Assembly (NCBI GenBank): GCA_017527825.1
Contig: JAFXPO010000032.1
Coordinates: forward strand, 1-64,000
Direction of reading: 5' to 3'
DNA from: Oscillospiraceae bacterium
Lineage (GTDB): Bacteria > Bacillota > Clostridia > Oscillospirales > Oscillospiraceae
DNA length: 64,000 bases
Under the pieces are notes generated by a model. It ran no database searches, was not told the origin of the DNA, and saw only the letters and a list, made by a program, of their open reading frames with translations. The position numbers and the translations under genes are program-made. Positions 52,552-60,840 of the stretch are shown one piece after another; the stretch's first letter is position 1; every line of letters begins with the position of its first letter.

Positions 52552-55500
52552 ATGGCAGAGAGAAAACCGTTTTTTGACATATTCAGTGATTTTTCGCCGG
52601 AGCTGACCCTCCGGCGGCACTTGAGCGCTGCCATGATCACCGATATGGTGCTGGACGCTCAGGCGCGGACGCTGACGCTGGAACTGGAGACGCGGGAGGA
52701 ATTCCCTCCTGCCGCTGTCGCCGCCATCGAGGCGTTGCTTGCTCAGCGTTATGAGCTGCGCGCCGCGCATCTGCACATCAGCGTCGTCGCGCCGAAGCCC
52801 AAGCCGGTCAGCGCTGAGAAAAAGTCAAAGCGTATCATGGGCGGCGAAATCAAGGGACATGTCACCCCTATGCGGGAGCTGACCGCAACCATGGGCCGCG
52901 CGGTGGTGGAAGGCAAAGTGTTCAAATTTGAGTGCCGTGAAACCCGCCGTCCTGGCATGTGGGTGGTGGTGATCGAGCTGACGGATTACACCGGCTCGGT
53001 GATCGTGCGCCGCAACATGATGGAGCGGGAGACCAGGCCCTTGCAGGATCAGATCGTGCCGGGAATGTGGCTGCGCATCGCGGGTTCGATGGAGCTGACC
53101 TACGACGGCAAGGACATTCAGCTCAACCCGCGCGATATTTCCGCCGTCTCCCACGAGGGGCGCAAGGACAACGCGCCGGTCAAGCGCGTGGAACTGCATT
53201 TGCACACCAAAATGTCCAACATGGACGCGCTGACCGATACCGCGGGCGTGGTGAAGCTGGCGGCGTCGTGGGGCATGCCCGCCATCGCAATCACCGATCA
53301 TGGCGTAGCGCAGGCGTTCCCGGACGCCTGGAAAGCAGCGGGGGATAAAATAAAAATACTTTACGGCTGCGAAGGCTATTACATCAACAATCTGGACGAC
53401 CGCATCGCCGTTCACGGCGCAGCGGACGACGATTTCCACGGCGAAATCGTCTGCTTTGATATCGAAACCACCGGCTTGAAGGTGACCCAGGAGGCTATCA
53501 CCGAGATCGGCGCGGTGCTGCTGCGGGATGGGCAGATCGTGGACACATTCCAGACCTTTGTCGATCCCGAACGCCGGCTGACGCCGGAAATCGTCGGCTT
53601 GACCGGCATCACCGACGCCATGCTCGTTGGTGCGCCGAAGCTTCCAGACGCGCTCCGCGCCTTCCTCGACTTCGCGGGCGGGCGCATCCTCGCCGCCCAC
53701 AACGCAGAATTCGATATCAGCTTCATCCGCGCGGGCTGCCGGAAGTGCGGCATTCCCTTCGAGCCGACCTACCTTGACTCGCTGATCTTCGCGCAGAACC
53801 TTCTTCCGGGGCTGAAGAACTACAAGCTGGACGTCGTGGCGGAGGAATTGAAGCTGCCCGCGTTCAACCATCACCGCGCCAGTGACGACGCGGTGCCGGT
53901 GGCGCAGATGCTCGCGAAGTTCTTCCCGATGCTCGAACGGCGCGGCGTGACGCGCATTCAGGACGTCAACGCCGAAATGCTCAAGCTGCGTCCGCAGAGC
54001 GGTCGCGCCAACCGTTATCCCAAGCATATCATTCTCATCGCGCGGAACAAAACCGGACTGAAAAACCTTTATCAGCTTATTTCCGCGTCGAATCTCAAAT
54101 ATTTCAAGCGCAATCCCACCATTCCGAAAAGCGAACTGATCCGGCACCGCGAGGGGCTGATCATCGGTTCCGCCTGCGAGGCGGGGGAACTGTTTCAGGC
54201 AGTACGCGATCACAAGGACTGGGATGAGCTCAAGCGCATCGCGTCGTTTTACGACTATCTGGAAATTCAGCCGCTGTGCAACAACCGCTTCCTCGTCCGC
54301 GAGGGCAAGGCGAAGGACGACGAGGAGCTGAAAGACTACAACCGCACCATCGTCAGGCTGGGCGAGGAGCTGGGCAAGCCCGTCTGCGCCACCGGCGACG
54401 TGCATTTTCAGGAGCCGGAGGACGAGGAGTACCGCCACATCCTGCTCGCGAGCAAGAAGTTTGCGGACGCGAATCAGCCGCTGCCCATTTACTTCCGCAC
54501 CACGGATGAGATGCTGCGGGAATTCGACTACCTCGGCAAGGATAAGGCGTATGAGGTCGTGGTGACCAACACCCGCGCCATCGCCGACATGGTGGAGGTC
54601 ATCGAGCTGCTGCCCAAGGGCAAGCTGTTCCCGCCGCGGCTGGAAAATTCGGAGGAAGACCTCAACCGCATGGTATGGGAAAAGGCGCACGCGCTCTACG
54701 GCGAGGAGCTGCCGCAGCTTATCACAGACCGTCTGAACGTGGAGCTGGGCAGCATTCTCGGCAAGTACGACGTGGTGTACATGAGCGCGCAGAAGCTGGT
54801 GCAGCGCTCGCTGGAAAACGGCTATCTGGTCGGCTCTCGAGGGAGCGTCGGCTCGTCGCTGGTGGCATACATGTCCGGCATTACGGAGGTCAACTCGCTG
54901 CCGCCGCACTATCGCTGCCCGAAGTGCCGAAACGTGGAGTTCATTCAGGACGGCAGCTATGGCTGCGGAGCGGACATGCCGGACAAAAACTGCCCGGTTT
55001 GCGGTGAAAAATATGTAAAAGACGGGTTTGACATCCCGTTTGAAACCTTCCTCGGCTACGGCGGCGGCAAGGTGCCGGATATCGACCTCAACTTTTCCGG
55101 CGAGTATCAATCCCGCGCCCATCGCCACGCCATTGAGATGTTCGGCGAGACGCAGGTGTTCCGCGCCGGTACCATCGGCACGCTGGCGGAAAAAACCGCC
55201 TACGGCTTCGTGAAGAAGTACCTGGAGGAGAACGGGCGCGTCGTCAGCGCCCCGGAGATCGACCGTCTGGTGGAGGGCTGCGTGGGCGTGCGCCGTACCA
55301 CGGGACAGCACCCCGGCGGACTGGTGGTGGTGCCGGACGACATGGACGTGGAGGATTTCTGTCCCGTGCAGCATCCCGCGGACGACCCGGACAGCGATAT
55401 CATCACCACCCATTTCGAGTATCACTGCATGGAGGACAACCTCCTGAAGCTGGACATGCTGGGTCACGATGACCCGACCATGATCCGCATGCTGGAAAAC

Positions 55501-56526
55501 CTCACCGGTGTCAACGCTCGACAGATTCCGCTCGATGACCCGGACACGCTGAGTCTGTTCACCTCCTCTGAAGCGCTGGGCTTCCGGGACGACGATCTAC
55601 TGGGGCCTACCGGCGCGGTGGCGATCCCGGAGTTCAACACTCGCTTCACCCGTCAGATGCTGGTGGATACCCAGCCGAAGGACTTCAACACGCTGCTGCG
55701 GCTTTCCGGCTTCTCCCACGGCACGGACGTGTGGCTGGGCAACGCGAAAGACCTGATCGTCAGCGGCACCGCCAGCGTTTTGGAAACCGTGGGCTGCCGT
55801 GACGACATCATGCTCTACCTCATCAAGATGGGTCTCGACCCGAAGATGAGCTTCAAGATTATGGAGTCCGTCCGCAAAGGCAAGGTCAAGAAAAACGGCT
55901 TCGAGGACGGCTGGGTGGACGCCATGCACGCCCATGACGTGCCGGAGTGGTACATCGAATCTCTTTCCAAAATCGGCTATCTGTTCCCGAAGGCGCACGC
56001 GGTGGCTTACGTCATGATGGCGTTTCGCATCGCGTGGTTCAAGGTGCACGAGCCGCTGGCGTTTTACGCCACGTTTTTCACCGTCCGCGCCAAGGCGTTC
56101 GACGCTGCCGAATGCTGCTTCCCCAACGCCGAAGAGGGCGCGGAGCGCACCAAGCGGCGCATCCGAGAGATCGAGAACAACAAGGACGCAACCGCGGTGG
56201 AACAGGATCTGATGACCACGCTGGAGGTCTGCTACGAGTTTTATCTGCGCGGGTTCCACTTCGACAACATCGACATTTTCCGCTCTGACGCGACGAAGTT
56301 CCTCGTCACGGAGAACGGCTTGCTGCCGCCGTTCACCAGCGTTCGCGGTCTCGGCGAGGCGGCGGCGCAGGACACGGTGGAAAAGCGCGTGGGGAAGGAG
56401 TTCATCTCCATCGAGGAGTTTGCCATGACCTGCAGCAAGCTCTCCAAGACGCACATCGAGCAGCTGAAAAACCTCGGCGCGTTTGCCGGCATGAGCGAGA
56501 CAAGCCAGATTTCACTGTTTGGGTAA
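52552..56526 (+). CDS. polC: DNA polymerase III alpha subunit, PolC type
   Basis: Replicative polymerase with built-in proofreading, 1324 residues. N-terminal domain about 1-100, OB fold about 115-200, PHP domain beginning at about 213 (VELHLHTKMSN) and split by a DnaQ-type exonuclease (CFDIETTGL at about 301, HNAEFDISF), a four-Cys zinc element (CPKC to CPVC, about 787-826), and the polymerase acidic residues Asp843 and Asp845 (PDIDLNF). The ATG at 52552, with CAGGAG ahead, overlaps nothing. The N-terminal part is about 100 residues shorter than in Bacillus PolC (1437). Presence of PolC is itself evidence for Bacillota. Confidence 0.97.
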   Translation: MAERKPFFDIFSDFSPELTLRRHLSAAMITDMVLDAQARTLTLELETREEFPPAAVAAIEALLAQRYELRAAHLHISVVAPKPKPVSAEKKSKRIMGGEIKGHVTPMRELTATMGRAVVEGKVFKFECRETRRPGMWVVVIELTDYTGSVIVRRNMMERETRPLQDQIVPGMWLRIAGSMELTYDGKDIQLNPRDISAVSHEGRKDNAPVKRVELHLHTKMSNMDALTDTAGVVKLAASWGMPAIAITDHGVAQAFPDAWKAAGDKIKILYGCEGYYINNLDDRIAVHGAADDDFHGEIVCFDIETTGLKVTQEAITEIGAVLLRDGQIVDTFQTFVDPERRLTPEIVGLTGITDAMLVGAPKLPDALRAFLDFAGGRILAAHNAEFDISFIRAGCRKCGIPFEPTYLDSLIFAQNLLPGLKNYKLDVVAEELKLPAFNHHRASDDAVPVAQMLAKFFPMLERRGVTRIQDVNAEMLKLRPQSGRANRYPKHIILIARNKTGLKNLYQLISASNLKYFKRNPTIPKSELIRHREGLIIGSACEAGELFQAVRDHKDWDELKRIASFYDYLEIQPLCNNRFLVREGKAKDDEELKDYNRTIVRLGEELGKPVCATGDVHFQEPEDEEYRHILLASKKFADANQPLPIYFRTTDEMLREFDYLGKDKAYEVVVTNTRAIADMVEVIELLPKGKLFPPRLENSEEDLNRMVWEKAHALYGEELPQLITDRLNVELGSILGKYDVVYMSAQKLVQRSLENGYLVGSRGSVGSSLVAYMSGITEVNSLPPHYRCPKCRNVEFIQDGSYGCGADMPDKNCPVCGEKYVKDGFDIPFETFLGYGGGKVPDIDLNFSGEYQSRAHRHAIEMFGETQVFRAGTIGTLAEKTAYGFVKKYLEENGRVVSAPEIDRLVEGCVGVRRTTGQHPGGLVVVPDDMDVEDFCPVQHPADDPDSDIITTHFEYHCMEDNLLKLDMLGHDDPTMIRMLENLTGVNARQIPLDDPDTLSLFTSSEALGFRDDDLLGPTGAVAIPEFNTRFTRQMLVDTQPKDFNTLLRLSGFSHGTDVWLGNAKDLIVSGTASVLETVGCRDDIMLYLIKMGLDPKMSFKIMESVRKGKVKKNGFEDGWVDAMHAHDVPEWYIESLSKIGYLFPKAHAVAYVMMAFRIAWFKVHEPLAFYATFFTVRAKAFDAAECCFPNAEEGAERTKRRIREIENNKDATAVEQDLMTTLEVCYEFYLRGFHFDNIDIFRSDATKFLVTENGLLPPFTSVRGLGEAAAQDTVEKRVGKEFISIEEFAMTCSKLSKTHIEQLKNLGAFAGMSETSQISLFG

Positions 56527-56538
56527 GTACATACTACG

Positions 56539-56572
56539 CACGCCGACACTTGTCAAATTTAGTGTCGGCGTG
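56539..56572 (+). promoter_or_regulatory. Palindrome after polC, overlapping the next promoter
   Basis: A perfect 12-bp inverted repeat, 56539-56550 with 56561-56572 around TGTCAAATTT. The -35 box of the downstream promoter lies in the loop and the right arm fills the spacer. It may act as the polC terminator (interrupted T-run follows) and/or as an operator for the regulator gene that follows. Confidence 0.65.
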
Positions 56573-56578
56573 TATACT
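56550..56578 (+). promoter_or_regulatory. Promoter of the regulator-comEC-holA unit
   Basis: TTGTCA (56550-56555) and TATACT (56573-56578), each 5 of 6 matches, 17 bp apart, embedded in the palindrome 56539-56572. The resulting leader would be about 65 nt. Confidence 0.7.
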
Positions 56579-56607
56579 ATTTTTGCCACTCTACGGTGAC
56601 ATTCAGA

Positions 56608-56645
56608 CCCCGCAAAAAGCAACCGTTTGGTAACATTTTGCGGGG
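56608..56645 (+). promoter_or_regulatory. Leader hairpin covering the regulator's ribosome-binding site
   Basis: CCCCGCAAAA (56608-56617) pairs perfectly with TTTTGCGGGG (56636-56645). The right arm holds the G-run that serves as Shine-Dalgarno for the GTG start at 56654, so folding would reduce translation. Whether temperature, a ligand or an upstream RNA opens it is unknown. Confidence 0.55.
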
Positions 56646-56653
56646 TGATTAAA

Positions 56654-56875
56654 GTGGAGTTTCCTCGGATTCGTGATTTACGAGAAGATCACGATAAATC
56701 ACAGGCAGAAATCGCAGATTTACTGCACTTACAACGCACGGTTTACCGCCGCTATGAGCTTGGCGAACGGGAAGCGCCTGCCTGGGTGCTCGCGCAGCTC
56801 GCTGATTTCTACAACGTCAGCACCGACTACCTGTTCGGCAGAACCAACGATCCCCGTCCGCCCCGGCGCAAATGA
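56654..56875 (+). CDS. Small Xre-type HTH regulator
   Basis: 73 residues from a GTG at 56654 (GGGGTGATTAAA ahead); GTG at 56645 or TTG at 56627 are alternatives. The core is a cro/C1-type helix-turn-helix: IRDLREDHDKSQAEIADLLHLQRTVYRRYELGEREAPAWVLAQLADFYNVSTDYLFGRTN. Single-domain repressor-like protein, probably autoregulated at the palindrome in its promoter. Its stop overlaps the comEC start (ATGA), so both are translated from one mRNA. A regulator fused in this way to comEC is an unusual context. Confidence 0.85.
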   Translation: MEFPRIRDLREDHDKSQAEIADLLHLQRTVYRRYELGEREAPAWVLAQLADFYNVSTDYLFGRTNDPRPPRRK

Positions 56876-59115
56876 GATACCTCGCGACGTTCTGCTTCGC
56901 GTTCGCCGCGGGCATCTTTGCCGCGCAGTACTGGTTGCAGCTGTGGCTGCTGCCCTGCGCCGCGGCGGGATGCCTGATTCTCGGCGCGCTGTGGTCGGTG
57001 ATCCTTCACGGCTATCCCCGCCGCCGCGCCGCGATCATTGGCGTTGCGCTGGCACTGGGGCTGTGCTGGGACTACGCCTGCGCACGGCATACGCTCCTGC
57101 CCTTTGAAGCGCTGACCGGTACGCAGCAGACGCTGACCATGGAGACGGCGGACTACCCGTCCGCCACTGAGGGCGGCTGCCGTGTGGAAGTGCGCGTGGA
57201 CGGCATGCGCGGCAAGGCGCTGTACTACGGCGACGCCGCGCTTCTGGACATGGAGCCGGGAACGCGCCTGACCGGCGCCGTCCGCGTGAGCAGCGCCGCC
57301 TCAATCCGCGGCGACGGCGTGTCGACCTTTACCTCCCGCGGCATCTTCGCGCGGCTGTACGCAAAAGGGGAGGCGACGGTGCAGGACGGAAACGCCGGAT
57401 CGTGGCGCTATCTGCCGCAGCGCATGGCAAGGCGGATGCAGGAGAGTATCGCGGCGTGCTTCCCGGAGCGGACGCAGGCATTCATGAACGCGCTGCTGTT
57501 GGGCGATAAGTTTGACCTTTCCCCCTCGGACAAGACAAATCTGAGCGAGGCGGGTCTGTACCACATCACGGCGGTGTCCGGTCTGCACTGCGCGTTTCTG
57601 CTGGCAATGATCAGCTTCTGCACCGGACTTGAGCGCCGCCGGCTGCTGTGCGCTCTGGCGATCCCGACGCTTGCGTTTTACGCGCTGGTCGTGGGGCTGA
57701 CGCCATCCGTGGTGCGTGCCTGCGTCATGCTCACAATGATGCTCATTGGACCGCTGTATCAGCGGGAAAGCGACGCGCCCACGTCACTTTCTCTCGCGGT
57801 ATTGCTGATCCTCGCCGTAAACCCGTTCGCGGTGAAAAGCGTCTCCCTGCAACTGTCATTTTTCGCGATGCTGGGGCTGATTCTGGTGACGCAGCCGATC
57901 TACGATTGGCTCCATGAAAAGGAATTCAGCCGCGTGAGCTGGTTTTTCCTTGGCTCACTGTCCGCAACGGCAGGCGCGCTGGCGTTTTCGGTTCCGCTGA
58001 CGGCGTTCTACTTCGGTAATCTGGTGTTGATCGCGCCGCTGAGCAATCTGCTGTGCCTTTGGGCGGCATCGCTGACCTTTGCGGCGGGGCTGGGCGTGAC
58101 GGCGCTGGGCATGGTCTTTCAGCCGCTGGCGCGGTTGTTGGGGTATTTGCCCCATCTAGGCGCGGCGTATCTGCTCACCGTGGCAGAGTATCTCACGAAG
58201 ATACCATACCACGCGGTTTATTTTGCGGACCATTCCCTGCGGCTGTGGCTGGTCTATGTCTACGCGCTCTTCGGCACGAGCTATTTCGTCAAGCGCGGCA
58301 AGCATCGCTATCTTACCGCCTCCGCGCTGAGCGTCGTCACGCTGGCGCTGGTTGTGTGGCTGGGTACGCTGCCCATGCACGGCGGATCGCTGCATCTGGT
58401 GGCGCTCGACATCGGGCAGGGGCAGAGCGTGGTGCTGCATGCAAAGGGCGTCACCGCGCTGGTCGACTGCGGCAGCAGCTCCTACGTCGACGCGGGGGAT
58501 GTGACCGCGGACTATCTGCAAAGCGCGGGCATCCGCGCGGTCGATTACGTCATCCTGTCTCACTATCACAACGATCATTGCAACGGATTGACAACGCTGC
58601 TCACCCGTGTTAAGGTCAAGCGATTGGTTCTGCCCGACATCGATCCCGACGACGCGGGACGTGCCGAGGTGCTGGATTTGGCAAAGCAGTACAGCGTTCC
58701 CGTATCGTTCGTTCATACCGTACAGTCGTTGCCGCTGGGCGGTGCGACGCTGACCGTTTACCCGCCAGTCACGCAGGACGCCGAGATGAATGAGGAGTGC
58801 CTGAGCGTGCTGTGCTCCACGGGCAGCTTTGACGCGCTGTTCACCGGCGACATGGACGCGGACAGCGAATACCGCCTCATCGCGACCAATACTCTGCCGG
58901 ACGTCGAGGTTCTGATGGTCGGGCACCACGGCTCGCGCTATTCCACCGGCGGCGACCTGCTCTCAGAGGTGACGCCGGAGACGGCGCTCATCAGCTGCGG
59001 CGAGAACAATTCCTACGATCACCCGCACAACGAGACGCTTTACCGCCTCGAAAACGCGGGCGCGGCGGTGTATCGGACGGATTTGCAAGGAAACATTCAC
59101 ATTACGGTCAATTAG
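56872..59115 (+). CDS. comEC: ComEC/Rec2-type DNA uptake channel
   Basis: 747 residues: N-terminal soluble segment between membrane segments (DUF4131-like, about 70-190), the competence core with LSEAGLYHITAVSGLHCAFLLAMI and multiple membrane segments (about 215-500), and a C-terminal metallo-beta-lactamase-like domain with DIGQGQSVVL, SHYHNDHCNG, GDMDADSE and VGHHGSRYS. It carries single-stranded DNA across the membrane in transformation. ComEA and comEB are not seen nearby, so natural competence cannot be concluded. Coupled to the HTH gene and followed after 8 nt by holA. Confidence 0.95.
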   Translation: MRYLATFCFAFAAGIFAAQYWLQLWLLPCAAAGCLILGALWSVILHGYPRRRAAIIGVALALGLCWDYACARHTLLPFEALTGTQQTLTMETADYPSATEGGCRVEVRVDGMRGKALYYGDAALLDMEPGTRLTGAVRVSSAASIRGDGVSTFTSRGIFARLYAKGEATVQDGNAGSWRYLPQRMARRMQESIAACFPERTQAFMNALLLGDKFDLSPSDKTNLSEAGLYHITAVSGLHCAFLLAMISFCTGLERRRLLCALAIPTLAFYALVVGLTPSVVRACVMLTMMLIGPLYQRESDAPTSLSLAVLLILAVNPFAVKSVSLQLSFFAMLGLILVTQPIYDWLHEKEFSRVSWFFLGSLSATAGALAFSVPLTAFYFGNLVLIAPLSNLLCLWAASLTFAAGLGVTALGMVFQPLARLLGYLPHLGAAYLLTVAEYLTKIPYHAVYFADHSLRLWLVYVYALFGTSYFVKRGKHRYLTASALSVVTLALVVWLGTLPMHGGSLHLVALDIGQGQSVVLHAKGVTALVDCGSSSYVDAGDVTADYLQSAGIRAVDYVILSHYHNDHCNGLTTLLTRVKVKRLVLPDIDPDDAGRAEVLDLAKQYSVPVSFVHTVQSLPLGGATLTVYPPVTQDAEMNEECLSVLCSTGSFDALFTGDMDADSEYRLIATNTLPDVEVLMVGHHGSRYSTGGDLLSEVTPETALISCGENNSYDHPHNETLYRLENAGAAVYRTDLQGNIHITVN

Positions 59116-59123
59116 GAGACGCC

Positions 59124-60170
59124 ATGGCAAAGACGACGCCTGACAAAGGCTATCAAAAACTGAAAAGCGATCTCGCCGGCGGTGAGATCGGGCAGGTATA
59201 TGTGTTTCACGGAGAGGAAAGCTACCTGCGCGAGTACTATCTCGGTGAGCTGAAGAAGAAACTGGTGCCCACGGGCTTTGAGGAGTTCAACTACCACAAA
59301 TTTGACGGCAAGGCGCTCTCTCTCCCGGAGCTGATGGAGGCGGTGGACGCGATGCCCATGATGGCGGAGCGCACCATGGTGGCGGTCACGGACTGCGACC
59401 TCTTCAAGCTCGGCGAGGACGCACGGAACACCATCATCGGTATGCTGGAGGATTTCCCGGAGTACTGCTGTCTGGTGTTCGTGTACGATCAGGTGGAGTA
59501 CAAGCCCAACAAGGCCTACAAAAAGCTCTGCGCCGCGCTGGACAAGAGCGCCACTGTGGTCAAATTCGACATTCAGGAAAAGAGCGACCTCATCAACTGG
59601 GTGCGCCGCCGGTTCCGCGCGCTGGGCAAGGAGATCGACGTGCAGGCGGCGGAGCATCTGCTTTTCACCTGCGGCAGCCTGATGACCGGTCTGGTGCCGG
59701 AAATTGAAAAGATCGGCGCCTACGCCCGCGGCAGCGCGGTGACGATCGACGACATCAACGCCGTCGCCGACCCGGTGCTGGACGCGGTGGTGTTTCAGAT
59801 GACCAACGCCATTACCCGTGGCGATTACAACGCCGCGGCGGATATCCTGGGTCAGCTCCTCAAGAAGCAGGAGGAACCGTTCCTGATCCTCGCTGTCATC
59901 AGCAAGGAGCTGCGGCGGCTCTACACTGCCCGCATCGCGCTCGACGAGGGGCGCGACAAGTTCTGGCTCATGGAGCAGTGGGGCATGCGTTCAGACTACC
60001 CCGCGCGGCTACTGATGGACGCGGCGCGGCGCACCACGCGCGAGTGGTGCGAGAAGAGTCTCACGCTGTGCCAGAAGCTTGACCTTCGCATGAAGAGCGA
60101 GAAGGGCGTGGACGACGAGGGAGAGATCAAGCTGCTTTTGATGGAGCTTGCCCAGCGTACTTTTTCTTGA
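59124..60170 (+). CDS. holA: DNA polymerase III subunit delta
   Basis: 348-residue clamp-loader subunit: GQVYVFHGEESYLREYYLGEL at the N-terminus (the HolA start motif), MMAERTMVAV, and a helical C-terminal collar domain. It lacks a real Walker motif, as expected for delta. TTAGGAGACGCC precedes ATG. comEC-holA adjacency is a common arrangement in Firmicutes. Confidence 0.94.
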   Translation: MAKTTPDKGYQKLKSDLAGGEIGQVYVFHGEESYLREYYLGELKKKLVPTGFEEFNYHKFDGKALSLPELMEAVDAMPMMAERTMVAVTDCDLFKLGEDARNTIIGMLEDFPEYCCLVFVYDQVEYKPNKAYKKLCAALDKSATVVKFDIQEKSDLINWVRRRFRALGKEIDVQAAEHLLFTCGSLMTGLVPEIEKIGAYARGSAVTIDDINAVADPVLDAVVFQMTNAITRGDYNAAADILGQLLKKQEEPFLILAVISKELRRLYTARIALDEGRDKFWLMEQWGMRSDYPARLLMDAARRTTREWCEKSLTLCQKLDLRMKSEKGVDDEGEIKLLLMELAQRTFS

Positions 60171-60200
60171 GAGAAAAGCAGCCAGGAAAAAAGGCAGTTT

Positions 60201-60794
60201 ATGAAAAAACCATCTATTGCTGAAGTCATCGTCGTAGAAGGGCGATACGACAAAAATACACTCGCGCAGGTCGTCGACGCCACGATCGTGGACGTGGGCG
60301 GCTTTGGCGTGTTCAACGACCGGCAGAAGCTTTCTCTGCTGCGAAAGCTGGCGGCGGCGCGGGGACTGGTGGTCTTCACCGATCCCGACGGCGCGGGGTT
60401 CGTGATCCGCAGCCATCTGAAGAGCGTAATCCCGCCGGAGCAGCTCAAGCACGCCTACGCGCCGGATATCTACGGAAAGGAAAAGCGCAAGAAAAAGGGC
60501 GGCAGGGAAGGCAAGCTTGGCGTTGAGGGCATGAAGCCTGAGGTACTGCTCGACGCGCTGCGCCGCGCCGGCGCCACCTTCGACGGGGAGGAATCGCCGG
60601 TTCGGGGAGAACCCATCACCAAAGCGGATATGCTGGATGCGGGACTGATCGGAGATGGCAGCAGCGCAGCGAGAGCCGCGCTTGTCAAGGAATTGTCCTT
60701 GCCGGAGCATCTGCGCGCCAACGCGCTGTTGGAGGTGCTGAATCTGCTCTACACCCGCACAGAGTTTTTGGAAAGATATTGCCAAATACGATAA
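60201..60794 (+). CDS. rnmV: Ribonuclease M5 (TOPRIM, DUF4093)
   Basis: 197 residues. The TOPRIM domain has Glu13 (VIVVEGRYD) and TDPD at 60-63 (Asp61, Asp63) with the typical VIRSHLKSVIP following; the C-terminal half matches the DUF4093 part (LLDALRRAGA, ITKADMLDAGLIG). RNase M5 matures 5S rRNA in low- and mid-GC Gram-positives; here no rRNA is adjacent. The ribosome-binding site (AGGAAAAAAGGCAG) is modest and the gene follows holA by 30 nt. The glnS promoter overlaps its 3' end. Confidence 0.88.
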   Translation: MKKPSIAEVIVVEGRYDKNTLAQVVDATIVDVGGFGVFNDRQKLSLLRKLAAARGLVVFTDPDGAGFVIRSHLKSVIPPEQLKHAYAPDIYGKEKRKKKGGREGKLGVEGMKPEVLLDALRRAGATFDGEESPVRGEPITKADMLDAGLIGDGSSAARAALVKELSLPEHLRANALLEVLNLLYTRTEFLERYCQIR

Positions 60795-60807
60795 AAAGCG
60801 ATACAAT
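60779..60807 (+). promoter_or_regulatory. Promoter of glnS
   Basis: TTGCCA (60779-60784) and TACAAT (60802-60807), both 5 of 6, 17 bp apart, with the -35 box inside the last codons of rnmV. Confidence 0.75.
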
Positions 60808-60840
60808 AGCACATTATTTTAAACGAGAGAGGAAATCACT

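Noticed and set aside
52825..55467. 880-codon open frame on the minus strand
   Set aside because: Antisense shadow of polC; no domain and no start context.
56608..56645. Rho-independent terminator
   Set aside because: No T-run after the right arm; its position over the Shine-Dalgarno of the next gene fits a translational element better.
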